Shown: positions 54,409 through 62,135 of the stretch, piece by piece
How the letters are laid out: each line of letters starts with the position of its first letter
Numbering within the stretch: position 1 is the first letter of the stretch
Assembly (NCBI RefSeq): GCF_003634935.1
Contig: NZ_RBXO01000001.1
Location: 4,551,501 to 4,615,500 of the forward strand
Source of the DNA: Saccharothrix australiensis
Lineage (GTDB): Bacteria > Actinomycetota > Actinomycetes > Mycobacteriales > Pseudonocardiaceae
Reading direction: 5' to 3'
Length of the DNA stretch: 64,000 nt
Position numbers and translations under genes: made by a program
Notes under the pieces: generated by a model
Seen by the model: the letters and a program-made list of their open reading frames with translations, nothing else
Told to the model about the DNA's origin: nothing
Database searches by the model: none

Positions 54409-55599
54409 TCAGGGGCGGCGGAAGAACTCGACCTCGCCCAGCGCGATGTGCGCACCCGGCGTCAGGCCGGACGCGGACCGCACCACGACCGCGACGCGCA
54501 CCACGTCGCTGATGCCGGTGGCCGTCGGCTGGGGGCCCGGCCGGTCGGCGAGGGTCACCGGCAGGGTCCGCCGGACGCCGTCCGCCGTGGTCACGACCAG
54601 GTCCAGCGCCGACGGCCGGGCCTGTGCGGCGAACTTGTCCGCCTCCGCCGACGCGCCCGCGTGCACCACCACCGACAGCAGCCGGAACGGCGAGGCGAAG
54701 GTGAACTCCACCGAGTCGCCGACCGCCGGCGCTCCCCAGTAGCGGTTCGACAGCCCGTCCGCCGCCGCGGCGGCCAGGTGGCCGGGCACCTCGGCCGTCG
54801 CCTTGACGCCCGTGGGCGCCACCGCCTGCGGGGTGGCGAGGCGGTCGCGCAGGTCCTCCCACAGCGCCCCGGCGTACGGGTGGAACAGCCACGCCGCGAC
54901 CACCAGCGCGACCACCACCAGCAGCGCGGTCAGCCTGCGCAACCACCGCGAGAGGTCGCCGCGCCACCGCCACCGGCGGCGGGACCCGGCCACGGCGTGG
55001 TCGTCGGGGTGCAGCGGGGTCGCGCAGCGACGGCAGAACCGGCGTCCGGGCGGGTTGGCGGTGCCGCAGTTCGGGCAGGGCGGACCGTCGACCGCGACGT
55101 CCGCCGCGGTGGTCGGCAGCGGGCGCTTCGCGTCGGGCCTGCCCGGCGGGACCGGTCCGAGGTACGCCGCCGGCGGGCTCGTGGGCCCGCCGCTCCCCCG
55201 CCCGCCCGTTCCGGCGTCATCTCGCGCATCCGCCGCGACGCCGTCCCGACCGGGCCGGGCACCGCCGCCACCCCGCCCGGCACCGCCGTCACCTCGACCA
55301 ACACCGCCGCCACCCCGTCCGGCACCGCCGTCGTCCTGGCCGGCACCGCTGCCACCCGAGCCGGCACCACGATCCCGGCCGGCGCCGCCGTCGTCCCGAG
55401 CGGGCGCGCCACCGCCGCCCGCTCCCCCGTCCGGTTTCCGACCGGGTTCCGCGTCACCCGTCCGAACGGGCGGCGACGCCCCCTCCCCCGCGCCCCGACC
55501 ACCCGCCGGGAGCCAGCCCAGGTAGTTGCCGCAATTGCCGCAGAAGTCGTCGGTGTCGCCGACCACCACACCGCACTGCGGGCACGACCGCGCGCTCAC
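54409..55599 (-). CDS. Zinc-ribbon, single-TM protein with extracytoplasmic beta-sandwich domain (CisA-like layout)
   Basis: A 396-residue protein. Residues 4-24 form a zinc ribbon (CPQCGVVVGDTDDFCGNCG), followed by ~120 residues of Gly/Arg/Asp-rich disorder, a second ribbon (CPNCGTANPPGRRFCRRC), a basic stretch, one membrane helix (LTALLVVVALVVAAWLF, about 225-241) and a C-terminal domain (SNRYWGAPAVGDSVEFTFAS to HIALGEVEFFRRP) resembling a discoidin-like beta-sandwich. This order recalls CisA, the membrane protein needed for Streptomyces contractile-injection function; that equivalence is my inference. GTG 55599 overlaps the upstream stop (GTGA). Confidence 0.75.
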   Translation of the reverse strand: MSARSCPQCGVVVGDTDDFCGNCGNYLGWLPAGGRGAGEGASPPVRTGDAEPGRKPDGGAGGGGAPARDDGGAGRDRGAGSGGSGAGQDDGGAGRGGGGVGRGDGGAGRGGGGARPGRDGVAADARDDAGTGGRGSGGPTSPPAAYLGPVPPGRPDAKRPLPTTAADVAVDGPPCPNCGTANPPGRRFCRRCATPLHPDDHAVAGSRRRWRWRGDLSRWLRRLTALLVVVALVVAAWLFHPYAGALWEDLRDRLATPQAVAPTGVKATAEVPGHLAAAAADGLSNRYWGAPAVGDSVEFTFASPFRLLSVVVHAGASAEADKFAAQARPSALDLVVTTADGVRRTLPVTLADRPGPQPTATGISDVVRVAVVVRSASGLTPGAHIALGEVEFFRRP

Positions 55600-56147
55600 G
55601 TCCCCTCCTCCGGCAGCACCTCGACGACGCACCTCAGGTGCACCGGGCACACCGAGGCCACCAGCGCCTCCACCCGCGCCCGGTCCACCGGCCCGGACCG
55701 CCCCGGCCGCACCCGCACCACGACCACCTCCGCCGGGCCACCCGGCAGCGCGGTGTCCGGCGTGGTCGACCAGCGCGCGGCGGGGCCGTCCAGCACCTCG
55801 GCCCGCACGTCCAGCGCCAGCGCCAGCCGCTCGACCAACCCGCGCGCGGTGCCCCGCCGGTGGTGCGCCGCCACCGCCCGGCGCACCACGGCCCGCCTGC
55901 GCGCCTCGGGCCACGCCGGGTCGAGGTCGGCGGCCACCCAGGACGCCAGCCAGGCCACGAAGTCCTCCGGCGCGAGGGCCGGGTCCAGGTACGCGGCCAG
56001 GTTGTCCAAAGTGGACAGCACGGCGGACAGCACCGCGTCCAGCCCGGCGGTGAACCGCTGGGTGAGGTCGTCCGCCGCGTACAGGCCGGGCAGCAGCGCG
56101 CCGATCGGGTGCGTGCTCGGCAGCTCCGGGAGCGCGGCGCGGCTCAC
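55596..56147 (-). CDS. Phage tail protein I-like baseplate/tail component of the eCIS
   Basis: A 183-residue protein: SRAALPELPSTHPIGALLPG, LPGLYAADDLTQRFTAGLDA, LDNLAAYLDPALAPEDFVAW, LASWVAADLDPAWPEARRRA and HHRRGTARGLVERLALALD match the P2 gpI/Afp12-like family, which links the baseplate wedge. GTG 56147 overlaps the baseplate J stop as GTGA, and its own stop overlaps the next gene in the same way. Confidence 0.85.
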   Translation of the reverse strand: MSRAALPELPSTHPIGALLPGLYAADDLTQRFTAGLDAVLSAVLSTLDNLAAYLDPALAPEDFVAWLASWVAADLDPAWPEARRRAVVRRAVAAHHRRGTARGLVERLALALDVRAEVLDGPAARWSTTPDTALPGGPAEVVVVRVRPGRSGPVDRARVEALVASVCPVHLRCVVEVLPEEGT

Positions 56148-58099
56148 GGCGCGTCCACCGCGACCTGGTGCTGGTGCGAGAACACCAGCGCGTTCGGCGC
56201 GATCTCCAGGTGCTCGACGGGCGCGCCGCGCGCACCGGTGAGCGGGTTGGCCGGGAACAGCCGGACCTCCCGCACCAGCGACACGCCCGGAACCCGTTGC
56301 AGCACCGCGAAGACCTCGCCGAACTGCACCGAGCGGCCGAACTCCCACCCGACGCCGTCCGGGCCGCCGCGCAGCGGGTTGAGGTACCGGTACAGCGCGT
56401 CCAGCGCGGCCTCGTGCACGCGGTTGGCGCTGCCCGGTTCCGGTGCGGCGAGCCGGGCCACCACGGTGATCCCCTGGTAGCGCGGCGGTTCCACGACCAG
56501 GCGGGTGCCCAGCAGGCGGCACTCGTCCAGCCGCCGCGTCACCGCCGCCAGCACCTCCTCGGTCGGCATCAGCTGCTCGAACCGCAGGCGGTCACCCTCG
56601 TCGGCCACCGCGTCGGGCACCAGCAGCACCCGCGCGCCACCCGCCCCGCCGCCCGCCTCGCCCGCGACGGGCAGGCACCGCACCCGCGCCAGCGACGGCA
56701 CGGCCTGCCGGGCGATCAGCTCGTAGTCCCCGGCGGTGACGGCGCGGTCCCACACCCGCAACTGGTGCGGCACCCGCAGCTTCGCCTCGGCCACCGTCTC
56801 GGCGTCCACGCCGCCGAGCGCGGCCTCCCGGTTCTCCACCTCCGTCACGTACGGCTGGGAGCTGCGCAGCACGGAGATCGCGCCGCGCGCCACGTTGCCC
56901 GCCCGGCCGCCGCCGGTGCGGTAGCGCGGCACCCGGAGGTGCGCGCCCTTGGGCGGCACCGCCCCGTATCGGCGCAGGGAACCGTCGGCCTCGCGCACCG
57001 CGGGCGGGAACAGGAACTCGCCGGTGCTCGCGTCCAGCACCACGTGCCGGTCGTCCGGCCCGGAGGAGCCGAAGTCCTCCACCACGGTCCAGTCCTCCCA
57101 GCCCGCGCCCGTCGACACCCGCACGACCACGGGGTCGCCGTCGAGCAGCACCGGCGCGACGGGCAGGGTGAACCGCTGGCCCGGCACGCCCGCCGACTCG
57201 CCCAGCGGCACGTCGACCTCGACCTCGGCGTGCTCGACGGCCGTCGTGCCGCCGACGGTGAACGCCTCGGCTTCCCGCACGGTCGGCGACTCGGCGTAGA
57301 AGGGCTGGTCCGGCAGCGGTTCGGTCACCCGGCAGCGCAGCCAGCCCGCGCGGTGGCCGCCCACCGCGGACGCCGTGTGCCCGGCGGGCACGTGCAGCAC
57401 CACCTCGCCGGGCCGGTTGAGGCCGCCGGTGCTGTCGTCGTCGGTCGGGCAGGCGACCCACGCCTGCCCGTCCCACGCCTCCCACACCAGCGGTGGCTGG
57501 CGCGGGTCGACGCCGATGCCCTCGACCCGGCTGTCCAGCCGCAGCACGACCGCGCAACGCGGCACGGCGGAGGACAGGCCGAACAGCGTGGCGTCGCCGA
57601 CCGCGGGCGCGGCCTGGAAGCACCGCACGTCCCGGCCAGAGTCGAGATCCCTGGTGCGGTCCACGTAGTCGCCGTCCGCCGACCTGGTCACCAGGCGCGT
57701 CAACGAGCACGGCACGATGGGCAGGTCGTGGGTGGTCGCGAACACCACGGCCTCGGCGGCGTCGCCGCCCGCCGTGGCGACCTCCGTGCCCGCGGGCAGC
57801 AGCACGGTGTCGGGTTGCGGCGCGGACAGCCAGAACGTGACGTCGGCCCTGGCCGCCGTCGGCGGGAACAGCCGCGCGCCCAGCAGGTCCAGGAACGCCA
57901 GGTAGTTCTTCTCCGGCACCCGGTTCAGCCGGTAGACGAGCTGGTCCACCATGTGCGCGAAGGTCTCGATCAGGGTGACGCCGGGGTCGGAGACGTTGTG
58001 GTCCGACCACTCCGGGCAGCTCTGCTGGACGTACCGCTTGGCCTCGTCCACGAGCTGCTGGAAGCGCCGGTCGTCCAGGTTGGGCGCGGGCAGCACCAT
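56144..58099 (-). CDS. Baseplate J/gp47-like wedge protein of the eCIS (Afp11-like)
   Basis: A 651-residue protein. The start (APNLDDRRFQQLVDEAKRYV, PEWSDHNVSDPGVTLIETFA, YRLNRVPEKNYLAFLDLLGA) and the end (REVRLFPANPLTGARGAPVE) are characteristic of Afp11/gp6-type wedge proteins in contractile injection systems. The middle contains beta-rich insertions. The wedge ring couples baseplate change to sheath contraction. ATG 58099 overlaps the gp25-like stop (TGATG). Confidence 0.9.
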   Translation of the reverse strand: MVLPAPNLDDRRFQQLVDEAKRYVQQSCPEWSDHNVSDPGVTLIETFAHMVDQLVYRLNRVPEKNYLAFLDLLGARLFPPTAARADVTFWLSAPQPDTVLLPAGTEVATAGGDAAEAVVFATTHDLPIVPCSLTRLVTRSADGDYVDRTRDLDSGRDVRCFQAAPAVGDATLFGLSSAVPRCAVVLRLDSRVEGIGVDPRQPPLVWEAWDGQAWVACPTDDDSTGGLNRPGEVVLHVPAGHTASAVGGHRAGWLRCRVTEPLPDQPFYAESPTVREAEAFTVGGTTAVEHAEVEVDVPLGESAGVPGQRFTLPVAPVLLDGDPVVVRVSTGAGWEDWTVVEDFGSSGPDDRHVVLDASTGEFLFPPAVREADGSLRRYGAVPPKGAHLRVPRYRTGGGRAGNVARGAISVLRSSQPYVTEVENREAALGGVDAETVAEAKLRVPHQLRVWDRAVTAGDYELIARQAVPSLARVRCLPVAGEAGGGAGGARVLLVPDAVADEGDRLRFEQLMPTEEVLAAVTRRLDECRLLGTRLVVEPPRYQGITVVARLAAPEPGSANRVHEAALDALYRYLNPLRGGPDGVGWEFGRSVQFGEVFAVLQRVPGVSLVREVRLFPANPLTGARGAPVEHLEIAPNALVFSHQHQVAVDAP

Positions 58100-58509
58100 C
58101 AGCCGGCACCGCCTTCCTCGGAGGGGATCGTGTAGAAGGGGAAGACCAGGTTGCGCTGGTCGTTGGTGGCGCGGATGGTGTAGCGCACGTCGATGTAGAG
58201 CGTGCCCACCTCGACGGCGTCGAAGGCCACGACGACGTCGGCGACCTCGATGCGCGGCTCCCACCGGTCGAGCGCGATCCGCACCTCGCGGGCGATGTCG
58301 CCGGCGGTGGCGTGGTCCGCCGCGGCGAACACGTGCTCGTGGATGCCGCAGCCGAACTCCGGTCGCATCGGGCGCTCGCCGGGCGCGGTGCCCAGGATCA
58401 GCCGGATGGCCTCCTGGATCTCCTGCTCCCGCTCGACCAGCGCGATGCCGCCGGTGGCGGACAGCCGCAGCGGGAAGCCCCAGCCGCGGCCGATGAAGTC
58501 GGTGTTCAC
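58099..58509 (-). CDS. gp25-like baseplate wedge protein of the eCIS (Afp9-like)
   Basis: A 136-residue protein with FIGRGWGFPLRLSATGGIAL, EREQEIQEAIRLILGTAPGE, RPMRPEFGCGIHEHVFAAAD and EVRIALDRWEPRIEVADVVV, the gp25/W family core containing the conserved E-I-P/E-F-G-C-G region. GTG 58509 overlaps the PAAR stop (GTGA). In phage and eCIS baseplates it seeds sheath assembly. Confidence 0.92.
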   Translation of the reverse strand: MNTDFIGRGWGFPLRLSATGGIALVEREQEIQEAIRLILGTAPGERPMRPEFGCGIHEHVFAAADHATAGDIAREVRIALDRWEPRIEVADVVVAFDAVEVGTLYIDVRYTIRATNDQRNLVFPFYTIPSEEGGAG

Positions 58510-58826
58510 AGCACCCCTCCGACGAACACCGAGCGCGCGCCCAGGACGATGCCGGCCTGGCACACCGAGCGGTCGCCGACGACGGCGAGCGGCGCGCCGC
58601 CGACGAACACCGTCGGGGGTGGCGCGGGCCTCGGCACGATCACGTTGGACGGTCCCAGCGCGGGGTGGTCGGGCAGCTTGGGGCACGCGTGGACGCTGCC
58701 GACGACGGCGGCGGGCACGCCTTCGATGAGCACGGTGGCCGCTTTCGCCGCCAACGGGGGCGACGCGGGGGTCACGAGGACGCCGCCGTGGGACGTCTTG
58801 TCACCCAGCCGGGCAGCGGGGCGCAT
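58506..58826 (-). CDS. PAAR-domain spike-tip protein of the eCIS (Afp10-like)
   Basis: A 106-residue protein made of PAAR-type beta repeats (ARLGDKTSHGGVLVTPASPP, VLIEGVPAAVVGSVHACPKL, VFVGGAPLAVVGDRSVCQAG). It should cap the VgrG-like trimer, with His and Cys near the tip available for metal binding. There is no C-terminal toxin extension. The ATG has GAGGAGG upstream. Confidence 0.92.
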   Translation of the reverse strand: MRPAARLGDKTSHGGVLVTPASPPLAAKAATVLIEGVPAAVVGSVHACPKLPDHPALGPSNVIVPRPAPPPTVFVGGAPLAVVGDRSVCQAGIVLGARSVFVGGVL

Positions 58827-59033
58827 GGGGAACCTCCTCGGGTCGTGGTGGTGATCGGTGGGGCTCGCGGGTGGTGGCGGTCGGGCAACCGGCTCAGAGC
58901 CAGCCGGATCAAAGCCAGCCGGACCGAAGACAGCGGGACCGAGGACAGCGAGGTCGAAGGCGGCGAAGTCGGAAGCGGGGGTGTCCGAGGCGGCGTGGTC
59001 GACGGGGCGGCGGGGTCCCGGTGGGTCAGTGGG

Positions 59034-60731
59034 TCAGTTCAGGCGGATCATGCGGCCCTTGATGCGCACCTGCCCGTTCCCGGCGTCGAGCGTGATGCCC
59101 GTGGCGTCGATCCGCAGCGAGCCGAGGACCCCGCGCCCGCCCGGTCCGCGCACGGTGAGGTCGAGCCGGCCCCTGCGCTCGTCGAGCTTGACCTCCAGCC
59201 GCTGGTCGCCGCTGGCCAGCCGGACGCCGGACTCGCGCGCCCCGTCCAGCAGTTCCAGGCGGTTCCCCTTGCGGGACACCAGGGACCTGCGGTTGACCTT
59301 CCCGCTGCGACCGTCCACCAGCGGCAGGTCGTGCGGCGACGGCTTGTCCACCCCGTTGTAGAGGCCGCCCAGCACGTACGGCCGGTCCAGGCTGCCCTGC
59401 TCGAACCCGACGAGCACCTCGTCGTTGACGTCCGGGCTGAACACCCCGCCGCCGCCGACACCGCCGAGCTGCACCGTCCGCACCCAGTCGGTCACGTACT
59501 TGTCGTCCAGCCAGGGGAACTTGAGCTTGACCCAGCCGCGCTGGCCGCCCGTCTCCCTGATGTCGGTGACGATCCCGGTCGCCAGGCCGGGCATCCGGGG
59601 CAGCTCGACGGAGTTGCCGCCCGCGACCAGCCCCGCCAACGAGCGGTCGTGCGACGCGCTGACCACCACCGTGGTCCGGTAGCCCGAACCCGGCTCCAGC
59701 ACGTGGCTCACGGCCGTCGCGGTGTAGCGCCCGCTGAACGCCTCGCCCACGTTGCCCAGGGCGATCGGCACACCCGCGCGCAACTTCGGGTTGCCCTCGA
59801 CGACGGCCTCCAGCTCGGCGAACCCCGCGCTGATCGACGCCTCCAGCGACCGCGCCGCCGCGGTGGCCTCCGCCTGCGTCGAGTACGGCACGTCGGTCAC
59901 CAGCGCGCGGTTCCTGGTGCGGAACGCCCTGCTCGCCGTCGACGCGGCCAGGCCGGGCACGGAGGTCTTGCTGCGCGTGTTGTTCTGCACCGCCACCAGC
60001 GCCTTCTTCCGGGCCACGTCCCAACTGCGCACCTGCACCCCGTTGGCCTGCTCGGTGCTGCTCAGCGAGGCGCGCAGCACCAGCAGGTTGCGGCCGAACT
60101 CCAGCACCATCGGGTTCTTCGCGGCGGAGGTGGTCGGCGCGGGCGCCTTGGCCGCGGGCGTGAGCTTGGTGAACTCCAACCGCCCCTTGTCGTCCACGCG
60201 GACGACCGCGCCGTGCTCGCGGGCCAGCATCTGGAGGAAGTCCCAGTCCGACACACCGGGCTGGCTGAGGTGCCGGTAGGTGATCTGCGACGTCTCGACC
60301 CGGCCGACGGCCAGCCCGGCCGACTTGGCGACCTTGGCGACGATGGCGGACGCGGTCATGTTCTGGAACGCCTCCACCCGACGGCCGCGGAACAGCCGGT
60401 GCGCCTTGCTCATCGCGCGGACGACGGTGTACGCGCCGGTGGCGTCCACGTCCATCTCGATCGCCGTGACCTCGCCGTTGAACAGCAGCTCCGTGGCCTG
60501 GGACCGCACCGACGCCACGGAGATCCGCAGCGGGGAGCCGATGGTGATGCCGGTCTCCGACAGCAGTTGCCGGTTGCCGTCGTGGTAGGTCAGGACGGCG
60601 GTGTCGGGCACGCCGACGTTCTCCTCGACCACGCAGCTGACCAGTTCGTCGTCCCACGCGCCGTCCACCGGGCCCGCCGCGACGACGATGGGGCCGGCGG
60701 CGAAGGACCGCCCTGCTTGCTCCTGGCTCAT
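59034..60731 (-). CDS. VgrG-like spike protein of the eCIS (Afp8-like)
   Basis: A 565-residue protein. The N-terminal part resembles the phage gp27/gpD hub (LRISVASVRSQATELLFNGE, SDWDFLQMLAREHGAVVRVD, GRYTATAVSHVLEPGSGYRT), followed by a gp5/OB-type domain (VTDIRETGGQRGWVKLKFPW, VNDEVLVGFEQGSLDRPYVL, GGLYNGVDKPSPHDLPLVDG) and a C-terminal beta-helix-like tail with no effector fusion. ATG 60731 has GGAGG three bases before CCG and overlaps the preceding small ORF (ATGA). A 207-bp gap with Asp/Ala/Pro-coding-like sequence but no called gene separates it from PAAR. Confidence 0.92.
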   Translation of the reverse strand: MSQEQAGRSFAAGPIVVAAGPVDGAWDDELVSCVVEENVGVPDTAVLTYHDGNRQLLSETGITIGSPLRISVASVRSQATELLFNGEVTAIEMDVDATGAYTVVRAMSKAHRLFRGRRVEAFQNMTASAIVAKVAKSAGLAVGRVETSQITYRHLSQPGVSDWDFLQMLAREHGAVVRVDDKGRLEFTKLTPAAKAPAPTTSAAKNPMVLEFGRNLLVLRASLSSTEQANGVQVRSWDVARKKALVAVQNNTRSKTSVPGLAASTASRAFRTRNRALVTDVPYSTQAEATAAARSLEASISAGFAELEAVVEGNPKLRAGVPIALGNVGEAFSGRYTATAVSHVLEPGSGYRTTVVVSASHDRSLAGLVAGGNSVELPRMPGLATGIVTDIRETGGQRGWVKLKFPWLDDKYVTDWVRTVQLGGVGGGGVFSPDVNDEVLVGFEQGSLDRPYVLGGLYNGVDKPSPHDLPLVDGRSGKVNRRSLVSRKGNRLELLDGARESGVRLASGDQRLEVKLDERRGRLDLTVRGPGGRGVLGSLRIDATGITLDAGNGQVRIKGRMIRLN

Positions 60732-60943
60732 CGGTCCTCCGTGGGTCGGGCTGCGGGTACGAGTCGAGCGGCGGGCGCGGATCGGGCGGCGGGCAAGGGT
60801 TGAACGGCGTGCGCGGATCGGGGTGCGGGCACGGGGTGTGGTGCCGGGTGGGCGGGCCGGTGCGCCCGCCGGGCACCGGTCGCCGCGGAGGTGGCGTGCC
60901 CTGCTCGGTCGCATCGGGAGCGGGGTGGTGGCGGTGGCGTCAT
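60728..60943 (-). CDS. Small Pro/Ala/Arg-rich bridging ORF between LysM and VgrG genes
   Basis: A 71-codon frame (starting MTPPPPPRSRCDRAGH) whose ATG overlaps the LysM stop and whose stop overlaps the VgrG ATG, both as ATGA. It is built from P-A-A-R-S-A-P-type repeats matching repeated GGCGGGCGCGGATCG DNA. No domain or ribosome site of its own. It may exist to carry ribosomes across the gap, or the overlaps may be partly chance. Confidence 0.45.
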   Translation of the reverse strand: MTPPPPPRSRCDRAGHATSAATGARRAHRPAHPAPHPVPAPRSAHAVQPLPAARSAPAARLVPAARPTEDR

Positions 60944-61668
60944 CGGGCCTCCTCCGCTTCCGGGTCGGCGCCCTCGACGCCGGGCAGCAGCAGTTCCGCA
61001 CCCGGCACGAGCACGAGCGGGTCGTCGATCCCGTTGGCCTCGGCGATGACCCGCCACGCGGTCGCGTCGCCGTACTCGCGCCACGCCAGTTGCGGCAGGC
61101 TGTCACCGGCCACCACGCGGTGGGTCCGGCGCGCCTCGCGCGAGCCGGACGTCGGGTTCTGGCCCGGCGTGTCGTGACCGGCTTCCTCGATCGACAGCGA
61201 ACAGGTGGCGCGCAACGGTTTCCCGTCCACGTCGAACAGCGAGTAGGCGACCGACAGGCTCGACAGCACGCCGTCGAACGACACCGACTTGGCGGTGCCC
61301 CACTCGAACCGGACCCACGGGCTCGCGGGCGTCTTCTTCTGGATGCTCTTCTTGGTCGGCACGCAGGCCACCATCAGCTTCTCCACGCCCGCTTCCACGG
61401 AGTTGTCGTGGGTGGCGGTGGCGTCGAGGAACACGTCCACGCTCAGCGTGCGCGGCCCGCTGCCGACGAACTCCGGCATCGACGTCTGGCCGGCCATCCG
61501 CGACGGCGAGCGCCGCCACTCTACCGACTTCGCCAGCGCCAGCGTGCCGGGGTTGAACTGGAACTGGACGGTGGACATCCTCGCTCCCGGCTTCGCGCCG
61601 ACCCGCGCGGGCGGTTCCATGATCACCAGGCGGGCCTTGACGAGGCTCGCTCCGGGCTTCGGTGGCAC
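60940..61668 (-). CDS. LysM-domain baseplate hub/adaptor protein of the eCIS (Afp7-like)
   Basis: A 242-residue protein starting at GTG 61668 (GAAGGGGAC ten bases upstream). The N-terminal part (LVKARLVIMEPPARVGAKPG, TVQFQFNPGTLALAKSVEWR, SVDVFLDATATHDNSVEAGV, LSSLSVAYSLFDVDGKPLRA) is the conserved eCIS/phage gp53-like adaptor, and the C-terminal ~55 residues are a LysM (THRVVAGDSLPQLAWREYGD, WRVIAEANGIDDPLVLVPGA). It connects tube and spike. Confidence 0.92.
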   Translation of the reverse strand: MPPKPGASLVKARLVIMEPPARVGAKPGARMSTVQFQFNPGTLALAKSVEWRRSPSRMAGQTSMPEFVGSGPRTLSVDVFLDATATHDNSVEAGVEKLMVACVPTKKSIQKKTPASPWVRFEWGTAKSVSFDGVLSSLSVAYSLFDVDGKPLRATCSLSIEEAGHDTPGQNPTSGSREARRTHRVVAGDSLPQLAWREYGDATAWRVIAEANGIDDPLVLVPGAELLLPGVEGADPEAEEAR

Positions 61669-61687
61669 GACGTGGTCCCCTTCCGCG

Positions 61688-62113
61688 TCACGACGCCTGG
61701 AGGCCCTCGTGGGCGAACTCCAGGGTCTCCACGGCGGCCTGCGACTGGCTCGGGTCGAACGACGGGCCCTGCCAGCGGATCGGGATGACGCCGAGGACCT
61801 GCCAGCGGACGATCGGCGTCAGGTCCGGTGCGAGCGCGACGATCTCGCCGTCCTTGCGCTCGGCCCGCTGGACGACCTCGTTGAGCCACCTGAGGACCTT
61901 GGCGGAGTCGGCGGTGACCGGCCGGGTCATGGTGATGTTGGACCAGGTGATGCGCGACGGCAGCTGCCAGGCGAACCCGTTGTTGCCGCCCTCGGCGAAC
62001 CGCTCGACCTCGACCTCCGCGCCCAGTCCCTCGCAGGTGTGGAACGCGCCCAGGTCGTTGCCCGCTATGGACAGTTGGAAGAAGACGCTGCTGGCGAAGA
62101 CGGTGTCGGTCAT
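61688..62113 (-). CDS. Tail tube protein of the eCIS (Afp1/5-like)
   Basis: A 141-residue protein: SSVFFQLSIAGNDLGAFHTC, EGLGAEVEVERFAEGGNNGF, LPSRITWSNITMTRPVTADS, KVLRWLNEVVQRAERKDGEI and SQAAVETLEFAHEGL are diagnostic of the T4 gp19-like tube family. ATG 62113 has AGGAG seven bases upstream. As the copy next to LysM it is more likely the baseplate-proximal tube initiator than the main tube protein. Confidence 0.92.
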   Translation of the reverse strand: MTDTVFASSVFFQLSIAGNDLGAFHTCEGLGAEVEVERFAEGGNNGFAWQLPSRITWSNITMTRPVTADSAKVLRWLNEVVQRAERKDGEIVALAPDLTPIVRWQVLGVIPIRWQGPSFDPSQSQAAVETLEFAHEGLQAS

Positions 62114-62135
62114 CGGGTGCTCCTGTCGTGCCGGT

